NCBI GenBank assembly: GCA_910583835.1
Contig: CAJTYM010000018.1
Location: forward strand, 1 to 64,000
Direction: 5' to 3'
DNA length: 64,000 bases
Source: an uncultured Lachnospiraceae bacterium
GTDB lineage: Bacteria > Bacillota > Clostridia > Lachnospirales > Lachnospiraceae
Positions 9,156 to 18,182 of this stretch are shown in pieces (the first letter of the stretch is position 1; each line of letters opens with the position of its first letter). The notes beneath the pieces were generated by a model. That model worked only from the letters and a program-made list of their open reading frames with translations, had not been told where the DNA came from and searched no databases. Made by a program: the position numbers and the translations under genes.

Positions 9156-9647
9156 CTAAAGCACGTGGTAATAGGGACAGATATCCTCATACTGGCCATT
9201 TTTCAGACGAAATCCGCCAGGGATTGTCCCAAGCTGAGTGAATCCGAGGCGTTCATAGAGGTGGCGAGCATGGATATTGGTTGCAACCACAGCGTTAAAC
9301 TGCAGTATTTTAAAGCCATGCCGCCGCCCCTGAAACAGACAGTCAGCAACTAATTTCTCACCGATATGCAGCCCACGGTTTTCAGGACTGACAGCATAGC
9401 TTGCATTGCAGATATGGCCGCATCTGCCGATATTATTGGGATGAAGGATATATAAACCACAGATATTTTCTGTTTCCCTGTCAACGGCAACAGCGCTGTA
9501 GGTCTGCTCTGCAAAAAAGTCTTTTCCTGTCTGCGGTGTTAAAAACTCCTCCTGTGGGTAAGCGATTCCTTCTTCCACAATCTCATTCCATATGCGGATC
9601 ATTTCCGGTATGTCATTCTCCCTGTATGCCCTGATTTCAATTTCCAT
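9156..9647 (-). CDS. GNAT-family N-acetyltransferase
   Basis: A 163-aa acetyl-CoA-dependent N-acetyltransferase, starting MEIEIRAYREND. The acetyl-CoA-binding motif A is seen as SPENRGLHIGEKLV, and the following VVATNIHARHLYERLGF is the usual GNAT C-terminal half. It resembles the phosphinothricin acetyltransferase-like subfamily, but the substrate is unknown. GGAGGAATT on the minus strand supports the start at 9647 rather than the longer in-frame ATG at 9674. It is divergent from the phosphopantetheinyl transferase. Confidence 0.88.
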   Translation of the reverse strand: MEIEIRAYRENDIPEMIRIWNEIVEEGIAYPQEEFLTPQTGKDFFAEQTYSAVAVDRETENICGLYILHPNNIGRCGHICNASYAVSPENRGLHIGEKLVADCLFQGRRHGFKILQFNAVVATNIHARHLYERLGFTQLGTIPGGFRLKNGQYEDICPYYHVL

Positions 9648-9682
9648 TTGTAATTCCTCCCTGAGTGTTTTCAACTGTTCCC

Positions 9683-9711
9683 ATTATACTTCTTGGCAGA
9701 AATATTGGCAA
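9683..9711 (-). promoter_or_regulatory. Sigma-A promoter of the acetyltransferase gene
   Basis: On the minus strand TTGCCA and a perfect TATAAT are 17 nt apart. The -10 box is 36 nt upstream of the start codon at 9647. Confidence 0.65.
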
Positions 9712-9723
9712 GAATAGTACAAT
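9693..9723 (+). promoter_or_regulatory. Candidate promoter of the phosphopantetheinyl transferase gene
   Basis: TTGGCA at 9693-9698 is followed by TAGTAC at 16 nt or TACAAT at 19 nt. Neither is ideal, so this is a weak call. It overlaps the divergent acetyltransferase promoter. Confidence 0.3.
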
Positions 9724-9755
9724 AAGAACATGCAGCTTATAAGAAAGGAAATGCC

Positions 9756-10397
9756 ATGGACGATAAGAACATGAAACTATATACAATGAATACCGAGGAG
9801 CTTTCCGATGAGGCATATTATAGGAAATGTTATGACAGCCTTTCTGTATGTCGGCAGCAGAAGATAGACAGCTACCGTTTCCCGGCAGACAGAAAACTTT
9901 CTATGGGAGCCGGGCTTCTTCTGGACAGGGGCTTAGCGGAACACGGTCTGAGGGAGGCTGAGGTCAGGATTGTGCAGGGAGAGAACGGAAAGCCTTATTT
10001 GCCGGATTATCCGCAAATTCATTACAGCCTGTCACATTCCGGGAACATGGCACTGGCAGTCTTTGCAGGTACAGAAATTGGCTGCGATATTGAACAGGTG
10101 CAGGCTGCGAACCTTAAACTGGCACAACGGTTTTTCTGCCCCCGGGAGTATGCGTATATTGCAGAACGGAAAGGGGAACGCCAGGATTATGCTTTCTGCC
10201 GTCTCTGGACGCTCAAAGAGAGCTTTTTGAAGGTTACGGGCATGGGGATGAAGCTGCCGCTGGATTCGTTTGAATTTGAACTGTCTGAGACAGAGCAGAG
10301 AATAACCATTCATCAAACTTATGATGGTCATCAATATGAATTTACGGAGCATGATTTTGGCAGATATCACGCCGCGATATGCGTACAAATGAGATGA
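9756..10397 (+). CDS. Sfp-type 4'-phosphopantetheinyl transferase
   Basis: A 213-aa enzyme that moves the phosphopantetheine arm of CoA onto a Ser of carrier proteins. Family hallmarks are present: HYSLSHSGN, GCDIEQV (the Mg2+-binding Asp and Glu), FFCPREYAYI and the catalytic LWTLKESFLKVTGMGM. The length matches the Sfp class, which serves peptide/polyketide synthase carriers and sometimes fatty acid ACP. No carrier protein or synthase gene is nearby, so its partner lies elsewhere. AAAGGAAATGCC precedes the ATG. Confidence 0.9.
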   Translation: MDDKNMKLYTMNTEELSDEAYYRKCYDSLSVCRQQKIDSYRFPADRKLSMGAGLLLDRGLAEHGLREAEVRIVQGENGKPYLPDYPQIHYSLSHSGNMALAVFAGTEIGCDIEQVQAANLKLAQRFFCPREYAYIAERKGERQDYAFCRLWTLKESFLKVTGMGMKLPLDSFEFELSETEQRITIHQTYDGHQYEFTEHDFGRYHAAICVQMR

Positions 10398-10630
10398 GTC
10401 CGAATTGTCAGACTTGTCCTATGCCTTTTTCAGATTCTTTTCAGGAATGTCATTTGACGAGAAAAAAAGACTTGTGTTTTAGACAAAAATCAGGTATTAA
10501 TAGTTATGGGATTATATTCATATGCCCGAGCCAAATATACATAAGAAATGGACGGTTCATAAAGGGTTGGCAGTCCGTTGGAAATTAGAACAACTGTCCA
10601 TGAATGATACAGAAAGGTGAGTCTGTGTGT

Positions 10631-13195
10631 ATGGTGAATAAAAAAGAGAATAAAAGCAGGGGAACACGCTTTTTAATAGGAAGTTTTATATGGCTTCTGG
10701 CAGTCAGTGCAGCGGCGTTCTTATATTTAGGGTATTATATGAACAAGATAAGTGAGGAATCCATTGCCTTGGTAAGTGATTTGTATATGACAAGCACCAA
10801 TGAGCAGATTACCTCACATTTCCAGACGCTTATGGAACTGAAATTAGAGCAGGCGGAGACCGTTGAGAAAGTCGTTACCTATGAGAACGATGAGGATATA
10901 GATGAATTTTACGATGAACTGATTTACCGGGTCCAGGTGAGGAATTTTGATTATCTGGCATTATGCTCTGCAGACCAGCAGATAGAAATGCTTTTTGGAG
11001 AGGAAATCCGTCTTGCTGACCCACAGCCATTTTTTGACTCACTGCAGAATGGAGACAATAAGGTTGCCGTAGGTGAGGACAAGGTCGGCAATGAAATCGT
11101 TATCTTTGGCGTGGCGGCAGACTATCCTATGCATGGAGGGAAGAGAAGCATGGCAATGCTTACCGCCCTTCCTCTGGAGTATATCAGTACCATGCTCAGT
11201 ACCGAAGAAGAGAATTCGTTGATGTTCTCGGAGATTATCCGCAGAGACGGCACATTTATAGCAAGCGAGCTGAGTACGGAATACAACGACTATTTCAGCA
11301 GCCTGTATGAAAGATATCCAGAGAGCGATACAGAAGAGATAGATAACTATATAGAAGAACTTTCCTCAGCAATGGAGAATAAGGAAAGTTATAGCGCAAT
11401 CCTCAATTTGGGCGGCAGCCGGCAGCAGATTTTCTGCAGCCTACTGCCTTATTCCGAATGGAATCTGGTGACCGTGATGCCGTTTGGCGACTTAAATGAA
11501 ATTGTAGCGGATTTAGGCAAAAAAATGTCTTTTGCCATGATTACGGTATTTGGCATAATTTTGGTGACGCTGATTTTGATTTTCTGGTATTATTTCCGTA
11601 CGAACAGACAGCAGATGAGGGAATTGGAGGAAGCGCGCCAGGAAGCTTTGGAGGCGAATCATGCTAAGAGCGAATTCCTCTCGAACATGAGCCATGACAT
11701 CCGAACGCCGATGAATGCCATTGTGGGCATGACGGCAATAGCCACGGCACATATTGACGATATGGATCAAGTGAAGAACTGTCTGAGGAAGATTACGCTG
11801 TCAGGAAGGCATCTGCTGGGGCTGATCAATGATGTGTTGGACATGTCCAAGATTGAGAGCGGTAAGATGACGCTGACATCGGAAATGATTTCTCTGCGGG
11901 AAGTAGTGGAAGGGGTTGTCAGTATTGTACAGACACAGATCAAAAGCAAGCGACAGAATTTTAACATACATATCTCCAACATATTGTATGAAGATGTATA
12001 TTGCGACAGTGTACGCTTAAATCAGGTATTGCTGAATTTATTATCTAATTCTGTAAAATATACGCAGGAGGGCGGCACGATACAGTTATCTTTGTATCAG
12101 GAAGAGGAACCGTCTCCGAAGGGAGAGGAGTTTGTGCGGACACATATTGTCGTGGAAGATAATGGAATCGGCATGACGGAGGATTTTCTGAAACATATTT
12201 TCGATTCTTATTCCCGCGCAGACAGCAAGAGGGTACAGAAAACGGAAGGCGCAGGCCTTGGCATGGCAATCACCAAATATATCGTGGATGCGATGGGGGG
12301 AACTATCAGCGTCCGCAGCGAGCTGCAGAAGGGGACGGGGTTCCATCTGATTCTTGATATGGAAAAAGCGGAATTACAGGAAGTCGACATGGTTCTGCCG
12401 CCATGGAAGATGCTTGTGGTTGACGATGATGAGACATTGTGCCATACGGTGGTGGAAATGTTAGATTCCATCGGCATACAGGCAGATTGGACATTGAGCG
12501 GGCAGACTGCAGTACAAATGGTAACGGCACATCACCAAATGAGGGATGATTACCAAATTGTACTTCTGGATTGGAAACTTCCTGACATGGATGGGCTTCA
12601 GGTTGCGAAACAGATACGGCAGGTTGTAGACAGCGATATGTCAGTGATTTTGATTTCGGCGTATGATTGGAGTGATTTTGAGGAAGAGGCGAGGAGTGCA
12701 GGGATAAATGGCTTCATTGCCAAACCGTTATTTAAGTCCACGTTATTCCACGGCTTGCGCAAACATATGGATTTTGATGAGGTGCAGGAGGGCAAAGAAT
12801 CAGATATGGACTTTGCTGGCTGCAGGGCATTGGTTGCAGAGGATAATGAAATCAACTGGGAGATTTTAAAAGAATTGCTGTCTGATATGGGAATGGAACT
12901 GGAGTGGGCGGAAAATGGCCAAATCTGTGTAGACAAATTCCAGCATTCAGAACAAGGCTATTACGATTTGATTTTCATGGATGTCCGTATGCCTGTGATG
13001 AATGGCTATGAAGCTACAGAAGCGATTCGCAGCCTTGACCGTCCGGATGCCGGAACCATTCCAATTATCGCTATGACAGCGGATGCCTTTTCTGAGGACA
13101 TTAAGCGGTGCCTGGACAGCGGCATGAATGCGCATACGGCAAAGCCAATAAATTTGGAAGAAATAAAATCCCTGATGAAAAAATATATTTCTTAA
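10631..13195 (+). CDS. Hybrid histidine kinase with two receiver domains (1)
   Basis: About 854 aa. A membrane segment near residues 14-35 and another near 300 bracket an extracellular Cache-like sensor domain. Inside the cell come HisKA with the phospho-acceptor His in SHDIRTPMN (about residue 355), an HATPase domain (NLLSNSVKYT, DNGIGM, GAGLGMA), receiver 1 (Asp in LLDWKLPD, about 646) and receiver 2 (Asp in FMDVRMP, about 783). There is no Hpt or DNA-binding domain, so the output protein is elsewhere. AAAGGTGA at 10613-10620 favours the ATG at 10631; an ATG at 10604 has no ribosome site. The 233-nt gap before it holds no convincing gene. Confidence 0.9.
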   Translation: MVNKKENKSRGTRFLIGSFIWLLAVSAAAFLYLGYYMNKISEESIALVSDLYMTSTNEQITSHFQTLMELKLEQAETVEKVVTYENDEDIDEFYDELIYRVQVRNFDYLALCSADQQIEMLFGEEIRLADPQPFFDSLQNGDNKVAVGEDKVGNEIVIFGVAADYPMHGGKRSMAMLTALPLEYISTMLSTEEENSLMFSEIIRRDGTFIASELSTEYNDYFSSLYERYPESDTEEIDNYIEELSSAMENKESYSAILNLGGSRQQIFCSLLPYSEWNLVTVMPFGDLNEIVADLGKKMSFAMITVFGIILVTLILIFWYYFRTNRQQMRELEEARQEALEANHAKSEFLSNMSHDIRTPMNAIVGMTAIATAHIDDMDQVKNCLRKITLSGRHLLGLINDVLDMSKIESGKMTLTSEMISLREVVEGVVSIVQTQIKSKRQNFNIHISNILYEDVYCDSVRLNQVLLNLLSNSVKYTQEGGTIQLSLYQEEEPSPKGEEFVRTHIVVEDNGIGMTEDFLKHIFDSYSRADSKRVQKTEGAGLGMAITKYIVDAMGGTISVRSELQKGTGFHLILDMEKAELQEVDMVLPPWKMLVVDDDETLCHTVVEMLDSIGIQADWTLSGQTAVQMVTAHHQMRDDYQIVLLDWKLPDMDGLQVAKQIRQVVDSDMSVILISAYDWSDFEEEARSAGINGFIAKPLFKSTLFHGLRKHMDFDEVQEGKESDMDFAGCRALVAEDNEINWEILKELLSDMGMELEWAENGQICVDKFQHSEQGYYDLIFMDVRMPVMNGYEATEAIRSLDRPDAGTIPIIAMTADAFSEDIKRCLDSGMNAHTAKPINLEEIKSLMKKYIS

Positions 13196-13203
13196 ATATA
13201 GCG

Positions 13204-13287
13204 TTTTTTATTCCCGCGAGCAATACACCCACCCTTTAGAGCGGAAAGAACAAGCTAGGTCATGCCCCATAGCTTGCTGCGGGGTAT
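13204..13287 (-). repeat. Dispersed intergenic repeat, copy A
   Basis: On the minus strand, 13208-13225 reads ATTGCTCGCGGGAATAAA. The same 18-nt core (two variable positions) recurs on the plus strand at 16760 and 39770. About 40 nt away is a hairpin with CCCC/GGGG and AGC/GCT stems (13265-13284), which contains the CCCCATAGC that is also found in copy C. Confidence 0.5.
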
Positions 13288-13327
13288 TTGGCTGTACTGC
13301 GAGAGGTATCAGAAAGGAAGTCTGTTC

Positions 13328-16300
13328 ATGAAAGGAAAAAAGAAAACATTTCTACAAATTGCATATATCGTGCTGCTTTTTCTGGCGATTGTTTTTTTAT
13401 TTCATTGGTACACTGTTGAAAACAGCAAACGGATAGAGGAAAGGAACAAGAATTATGCTGCAGATTCGGCACGGCAGACTGCGGGTCAGATTGATGAGGT
13501 ATTGAACAATGCAGCGAATCTGATTGATTCATACGCGTACTTTCTGGGGGACAGCCTCCAGGAGCCGGAGGTAACGCAAGAGAGGCTGAAAGCAATGGAA
13601 GACAATATGTTGTTTGATGCTTTGCTGTTTACAGATAGTTCCGGTATCAATCACATTTCTGATGGCCGGACATCGGAAGCTTATGGACATGATTATTATA
13701 CAATGGGAATGAATGGGCAGCATGGGATATCTGTAATATTTGATTCTAAGTTCTACAATGAGACGATGTTATGCTTTTATGCACCTGTTCAGTTCAAAGG
13801 AGAAATTATCGGCGTCCTGCGGGGGGCATATCTGGCAGAAGAATATTTGAAAGATATGCTCAACACTACCTATTTTGGCGAGAAAGCATCGGTACATCTG
13901 TGTATGCCGGACGGACGGGTAATTGCATGTTCTGACAGTAAAGGGCACAAAGGCGACCTGTTGGATTTGTTTGTGGAAATGGAGATGATTGATTCAGAGA
14001 CGGCTGCTAAGACCAAATCTGTGTTCGAGAACGGCGGAGAAGGGGCTTTTATCTGCGATTCCGGCAGCAAGACAGACAATCTTTGCGCCAGCTATCTTCC
14101 GCAGAATAATTTTGTCCTTGTACAGACATTTCCCAAAAGTGTTACCCAGAAAATGATACGCGATGAGAACCTGGTGGGAATCCGCCTTGAGGCTGCGCTG
14201 ATTTGTCTTTTTGTTCTGTACATTATTTCCCTGGTTGTGCGGGCAAGGCGGGAGAGGAAAATCCTCGAAAAGGAAAACCGCGAGATGGGATATATCATAA
14301 GCGGCGTCAATACATTATTTACGCGTTTTATTATGGTAGACCTTGAGAATGACACCTACCAGTATCTGGCAGGGACAAGTCCGGAAGACAAGACCGTGGC
14401 AACCCATGGCAGTTTTAAAGAATTGTCAGAATATCTGTGTTCCCTCGTCATAGAGGAGGAAGGGCGCCGGAAATTTGCACAGGAAATTGATAAAGATACG
14501 ATTATCCGAGAGATGCAAGGGCAGGATGACTTGCTGTACGAGTGCCATGTAATGAGAAAGAGCGGTCCGGAGTGGGAACATGTCAATATTATCTGTCTGG
14601 ACAGGAATGACGGCAAAGCCTGCAAAGTTTTGTTTATCCGCCAGAATATATCGGAACTGAAGGAAAACGAACTGCGTGTCCAGGCTGAAATGTCTCTTGC
14701 AGAGCGCAAAGAGCGGCAATACCGCATCGCCATCACCTCCAATGCGTTCTGCACCTTTGAGTTTAACCTGAGCAAGGACCTAATTGAAGGCGATGTGGTG
14801 CGCACGGTTGATGGGGAACGGGTATCCTTATTGGAAAAGTCCGGGCTGCCGCTGCCCTGTAAGGCCTCGCAATGTTTCGAGCGATGGAAAGAATTTGTTT
14901 TGGAAGAATCTTTGGAAGAATATTGCGCCAAAGTGAACATTGAATACATGAAAGAATGTTTCAGCAAAGGCGAAGCGGAGATAAATGTGGATTATTGGAG
15001 TGCCTCTTCTCTTGGCAGCCCCATATGTATTCGCCAGTCATTTGTCATGACGCGGGACTATGAGACGAACGACATCATGGTGATGGTTGTGTCGAAGGAG
15101 ATAACCGAGCAGGTACAGAAGCAGAGGGCACAGACACAGGCATTGCAGGATGCATTGATGCAGGCACAGCATGCAAATAGGGCAAAATCTACATTTCTGT
15201 CCAATATGTCCCATGATATCCGCACGCCGATGAATGCTATTATAGGATTTGCAACAATAGCTGTCAGCCATATTGACAACAAGGACCAGGTCAAGGATTG
15301 CCTGCAGAAGGTTCTTTCCTCCAGCAACCATCTGCTCAGCTTAATTAATGATATTTTGGATATGAGCAGGATAGAAAGCGGGAAGGTGCAGATTAAAGAA
15401 CAGGAATGCAATATTTCTGAGCTTATGCATAACCTGGTAAATATTATACAGCCGCAGGTGAAAGCCAAACAGCTGGAATTATTTATAGATACCTTTGAGA
15501 TTGTCAATGAAGATGTGATAGCAGATTCCCTGAAGCTGAATCAGGTATTCATCAATCTGCTGAGCAATGCCGTGAAATACACGCCGGCAGGCGGAACCGT
15601 AACTTTCCGCATTATGCAAAAGACTACGTTCCGACATGGATATGGAGATTATATTTTTATCATTAAGGACAACGGAATCGGCATGTCGCCGGAATTTGTG
15701 GAACATATTTTTGAACCGTTTGAGCGGGAAGCAAGCACAACCAAAACAGGCATTGAGGGCACAGGCCTCGGTATGGCAATCACCAAGAATATCGTGGAAA
15801 TGATGAATGGTACGATTTCTGTGGACAGCGAACCTGGAAAGGGAAGCGTATTTATGGTAGAGCTTACCTTGCAGTTACAGGATGTTGAAAAGAATGCAGA
15901 GCAGATTAAGGAGTTGGAGGGCCTGCGCACTTTGGTTGTCGATGATGATTTCAACACTTGTAACAGCGTCAGCAAGATGCTTCAGAAGATTGGTATGCGC
16001 TCTGAGTGGACCACCTCTGGCAGGGAAGCGGCATACCGGGCAAAAATTGCCCATGAGGAGGGAGATGCCTACCATACCTATATTATCGACTGGCAGATGC
16101 CGGAACTCAGCGGTATAGAGACGGCGAGGAAAATCCGCAGTGCGGTGGGGAAGGATGTGCCGATTATCATCCTTACGGCATATGACTGGACCGATATTGA
16201 GGAGGAGGCAAAGGAAGCGGGAGTCACGGCATTCTGCGCAAAACCGCTCTTTATGTCCGATTTGAAATCGGCGCTGCTGTCCGCAAATAACCTGTTGGAG

Positions 16301-16720
16301 AAGCAAGAATCTGCTGCAAACTGGACGTTAGCCGATTTTGGCGGCAAGCGTCTCCTGCTTGTTGAGGATGTGGAAATGAACCGTGAAATTGCAGAGGTCA
16401 TTCTGACCGAAGCCGGTTTTATCGTGGAGAGTGCGCCTGACGGAACGGATGCTGTAAGCATGGTCGATAAATCTGAGGAATATTATTACGATGCCATCCT
16501 GATGGATATCCAGATGCCGATTATGGACGGTTATGAGGCGACCAGAACTATCCGCAATATGTCAAGGAAAGATGTCAAGACAATGCCGATTCTCGCTATG
16601 ACAGCTAACGCCTTGGAGGAGGATAAGGAGGCAGCCATCAAGCATGGCATGGATGCCCACATTGCTAAACCCATTGACACGGAGGTTCTGATAGAGGTGC
16701 TTAAAAAATTCCTTGGTTAG
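13328..16720 (+). CDS. Hybrid histidine kinase with two receiver domains (2)
   Basis: About 1130 aa, with the same layout as the preceding kinase but longer. Two membrane segments (about residues 10-28 and 285-305) flank a Cache-type sensor. About 300 residues with a PAS-like pattern follow, then HisKA (SHDIRTPMN, His about 628), HATPase (NLLSNAVKYT, DNGIGM, GTGLGMA), receiver 1 (IIDWQMPE, Asp about 920) and receiver 2 (LMDIQMPIMDG, Asp about 1059). It has no visible output domain. AAAGGAAGTC precedes the ATG at 13328; the in-frame ATG at 13262 lies inside a repeat hairpin and is unlikely. The two kinases look like diverged paralogues. Confidence 0.9.
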   Translation: MKGKKKTFLQIAYIVLLFLAIVFLFHWYTVENSKRIEERNKNYAADSARQTAGQIDEVLNNAANLIDSYAYFLGDSLQEPEVTQERLKAMEDNMLFDALLFTDSSGINHISDGRTSEAYGHDYYTMGMNGQHGISVIFDSKFYNETMLCFYAPVQFKGEIIGVLRGAYLAEEYLKDMLNTTYFGEKASVHLCMPDGRVIACSDSKGHKGDLLDLFVEMEMIDSETAAKTKSVFENGGEGAFICDSGSKTDNLCASYLPQNNFVLVQTFPKSVTQKMIRDENLVGIRLEAALICLFVLYIISLVVRARRERKILEKENREMGYIISGVNTLFTRFIMVDLENDTYQYLAGTSPEDKTVATHGSFKELSEYLCSLVIEEEGRRKFAQEIDKDTIIREMQGQDDLLYECHVMRKSGPEWEHVNIICLDRNDGKACKVLFIRQNISELKENELRVQAEMSLAERKERQYRIAITSNAFCTFEFNLSKDLIEGDVVRTVDGERVSLLEKSGLPLPCKASQCFERWKEFVLEESLEEYCAKVNIEYMKECFSKGEAEINVDYWSASSLGSPICIRQSFVMTRDYETNDIMVMVVSKEITEQVQKQRAQTQALQDALMQAQHANRAKSTFLSNMSHDIRTPMNAIIGFATIAVSHIDNKDQVKDCLQKVLSSSNHLLSLINDILDMSRIESGKVQIKEQECNISELMHNLVNIIQPQVKAKQLELFIDTFEIVNEDVIADSLKLNQVFINLLSNAVKYTPAGGTVTFRIMQKTTFRHGYGDYIFIIKDNGIGMSPEFVEHIFEPFEREASTTKTGIEGTGLGMAITKNIVEMMNGTISVDSEPGKGSVFMVELTLQLQDVEKNAEQIKELEGLRTLVVDDDFNTCNSVSKMLQKIGMRSEWTTSGREAAYRAKIAHEEGDAYHTYIIDWQMPELSGIETARKIRSAVGKDVPIIILTAYDWTDIEEEAKEAGVTAFCAKPLFMSDLKSALLSANNLLEKQESAANWTLADFGGKRLLLVEDVEMNREIAEVILTEAGFIVESAPDGTDAVSMVDKSEEYYYDAILMDIQMPIMDGYEATRTIRNMSRKDVKTMPILAMTANALEEDKEAAIKHGMDAHIAKPIDTEVLIEVLKKFLG

Positions 16721-16759
16721 AATATTTGTGCCCAGAACGCCTGTAGGTCCTGAATCCTC

Positions 16760-16777
16760 ATTGTTCGCGGGAATAAA
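16760..16777 (+). repeat. Dispersed intergenic repeat, copy B
   Basis: Core ATTGTTCGCGGGAATAAA, in inverted orientation to copy A. The two copies bracket the second hybrid kinase gene. Confidence 0.5.
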
Positions 16778-16781
16778 AGAT

Positions 16782-16835
16782 ACCCACACTGGAACATATC
16801 TCTGGGAAATGAAGTTCCGTGTGGGTGTTTTGTTT
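16782..16835 (+). terminator. Rho-independent terminator after the second kinase
   Basis: ACCCACACTGGAAC pairs with GTTCCGTGTGGGT with one bulge, followed by GTTTTGTTT. On the minus strand it could also help end the two small membrane protein genes. Confidence 0.8.
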
Positions 16836-16871
16836 ATATGATTTGTGCCATTGTGTATTTAATAGGTGGCT

Positions 16872-17192
16872 TTATCCGGCGTTTCTTTTAAATAAGGCGG
16901 CTTTCACAATCCCCTTGGGGTCTTTTATCAGCAGAATCACAAGCCAGATAATCAGTCCCAATGCCACAACGGACAAACCAAGATAGAAATCATTCAGCAT
17001 ATCTGCCGGGGCGGGAGCAAAATATGCCTCGCGGATTTCTATATACTCAAATAAGGCATCGATAAACCACATAAGGGAAGCTCCCCAGTACATCCAGCAC
17101 AAGATGCCGATATTCATCTGGCTCTTAGGGGCGTTCCTGTACCAGAGTACGGTACAGATAATTGCCGCATAGACAGTCGTAAGTAAAGTCAT
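16872..17192 (-). CDS. Small membrane protein of unknown function (1)
   Basis: A 106-aa protein with three likely hydrophobic helices (about residues 2-17, 28-45 and 68-88) and a short charged tail. Not recognised. AGGGGGAATTGAC precedes the ATG and includes the stop codon of the upstream gene at 17204, so the two are translationally coupled and probably form a two-subunit membrane unit. Confidence 0.7.
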   Translation of the reverse strand: MTLLTTVYAAIICTVLWYRNAPKSQMNIGILCWMYWGASLMWFIDALFEYIEIREAYFAPAPADMLNDFYLGLSVVALGLIIWLVILLIKDPKGIVKAALFKRNAG

Positions 17193-17203
17193 GTCAATTC
17201 CCC

Positions 17204-17623
17204 CTATTTTGCCGGCGGTAAAGACTCTGCTGACTTAACAGCTTTCTTTTCCAGCATATTTGAGGCAACGAGCATAACACCCCAGACAGCTGTCACAAGC
17301 ACTGTCATTGAAATGCCGGCGGTAGCCATCTCATTGAGCATATCGGCAGCTTCCGTGGGATTGCCGGCTGCGGTTAAGAATGGAAACCATGGCGTAACTT
17401 CCCCATGCCATACATGTTCAAATGCGAGCAAGGCAGAACCGCCCCACAGCAACTTGTTCAGCCATTTTAATTTCTGGGAAAATGGAATCTTTACGGCTTC
17501 CGTAGAAGTGACGCCATCTAAGCTGATATGTACAGTCTCCGGCGTGGATTCCTTTCTCTGTAATACTTTTGTTGCAGCGGTAGTAATCACAGCCTCCGCT
17601 GCCGGAACTAAGAAACAACCCAT
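17204..17623 (-). CDS. Small membrane protein of unknown function (2)
   Basis: A 139-aa protein starting MGCFLVPAAEAVITTAATK, with a hydrophobic N-terminus, a segment near residue 57-66 and another near 104-122. It contains FEHVWHGEVTPWFPF, with His and Trp residues that could line a membrane site. Not recognised. AGGAGGATAAAAA on the minus strand supports the start. It is the first gene of a two-gene unit divergent from the cobalamin-riboswitch operon, and a functional link to that operon is only inference. Confidence 0.7.
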   Translation of the reverse strand: MGCFLVPAAEAVITTAATKVLQRKESTPETVHISLDGVTSTEAVKIPFSQKLKWLNKLLWGGSALLAFEHVWHGEVTPWFPFLTAAGNPTEAADMLNEMATAGISMTVLVTAVWGVMLVASNMLEKKAVKSAESLPPAK

Positions 17624-17754
17624 TTTTTATCCTCCTGAAATTCATAATATTTATATATTTGGAAATTTATTTCATTCTATCGTCAGTCACCTGGTTTGTC
17701 AAGGGAAAAGGGGGATTTTCGGTATCTTTGCGATGACTAAGTTTAAAAAATTTG

Positions 17755-17782
17755 TTGACATGAGAGAATAATGTGCTATACT
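17755..17782 (+). promoter_or_regulatory. Sigma-A promoter of the cobalamin operon
   Basis: A perfect TTGACA at 17755-17760 and TATACT at 17777-17782 are 16 nt apart. Transcription would begin just before the riboswitch. The 130 nt between this site and the divergent gene at 17623 hold nothing else that I can name. Confidence 0.8.
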
Positions 17783-17804
17783 TTTGATGAATTGAATATG
17801 TGAT

Positions 17805-17984
17805 ATACAGGTGTCAGGACAGCATAGCATAGTATAAGAATGCTGGTCCTGGTGAAAAGGGAAACAGGTGCAAATCCTGTACGAACTCGTCACCGTAATT
17901 AAGGAGCAGAAGCCAATGAGCCACTGGGGAACCGGGAAGGCGGCGGACGCGATGATTTTTAAGCCGGGAGACCTGCCTGTGTAT
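17805..17984 (+). promoter_or_regulatory. Cobalamin (adenosylcobalamin) riboswitch
   Basis: The conserved elements of the cobalamin riboswitch appear in order: AAAAGGGAA (about 17855), CAGGTGCAAATCCTG, GCAGAAGCCAATGAGCCACT, ACCGGGAAGGC and the B12 box GCCGGGAGACCTGCC. The outer P1 helix can form between ATACAGG (17805) and CCTGTGTAT (ending 17984). High corrinoid levels are expected to shut off the cob operon that follows. Confidence 0.93.
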
Positions 17985-18138
17985 TGTACGGAAACATTTG
18001 TTTCAGACCACGAGTAACTGGTTGTACGTTAGGCTTTGCAGAAACATCTTACTAGTAAGCGACAAAATAATTTGTCCCTTACTATAATCCTTCCAGGGGG
18101 ATGTGCACGATTTTGACTGCAAGGTTGTTTGTGCATGG

Positions 18139-18182
18139 AACCTTTACCCAGTGTCAGGATAGATACGCGGTAAAGGTTTTTT
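18139..18182 (+). terminator. Riboswitch-controlled terminator
   Basis: AACCTTTACC (18139-18148) pairs with GGTAAAGGTT (18169-18178), followed by six T. AAGGTT at 18121-18126 can instead pair with AACCTT, a candidate anti-terminator. This is the likely expression platform of the riboswitch; the long 155-nt linker from the aptamer is unusual. Confidence 0.65.

Noticed and set aside
10379..10588. 69-codon frame after the phosphopantetheinyl transferase gene with several Cys
   Set aside because: It has no ribosome site, starts inside the previous gene and shows no fold-like pattern. It is treated as non-coding.
13262..13327. Longer N-terminus for the second hybrid kinase
   Set aside because: The upstream ATG lies in the repeat hairpin, and the residues added before the membrane helix do not look like a kinase N-terminus. 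AAAGGAAGTC favours the ATG at 13328.
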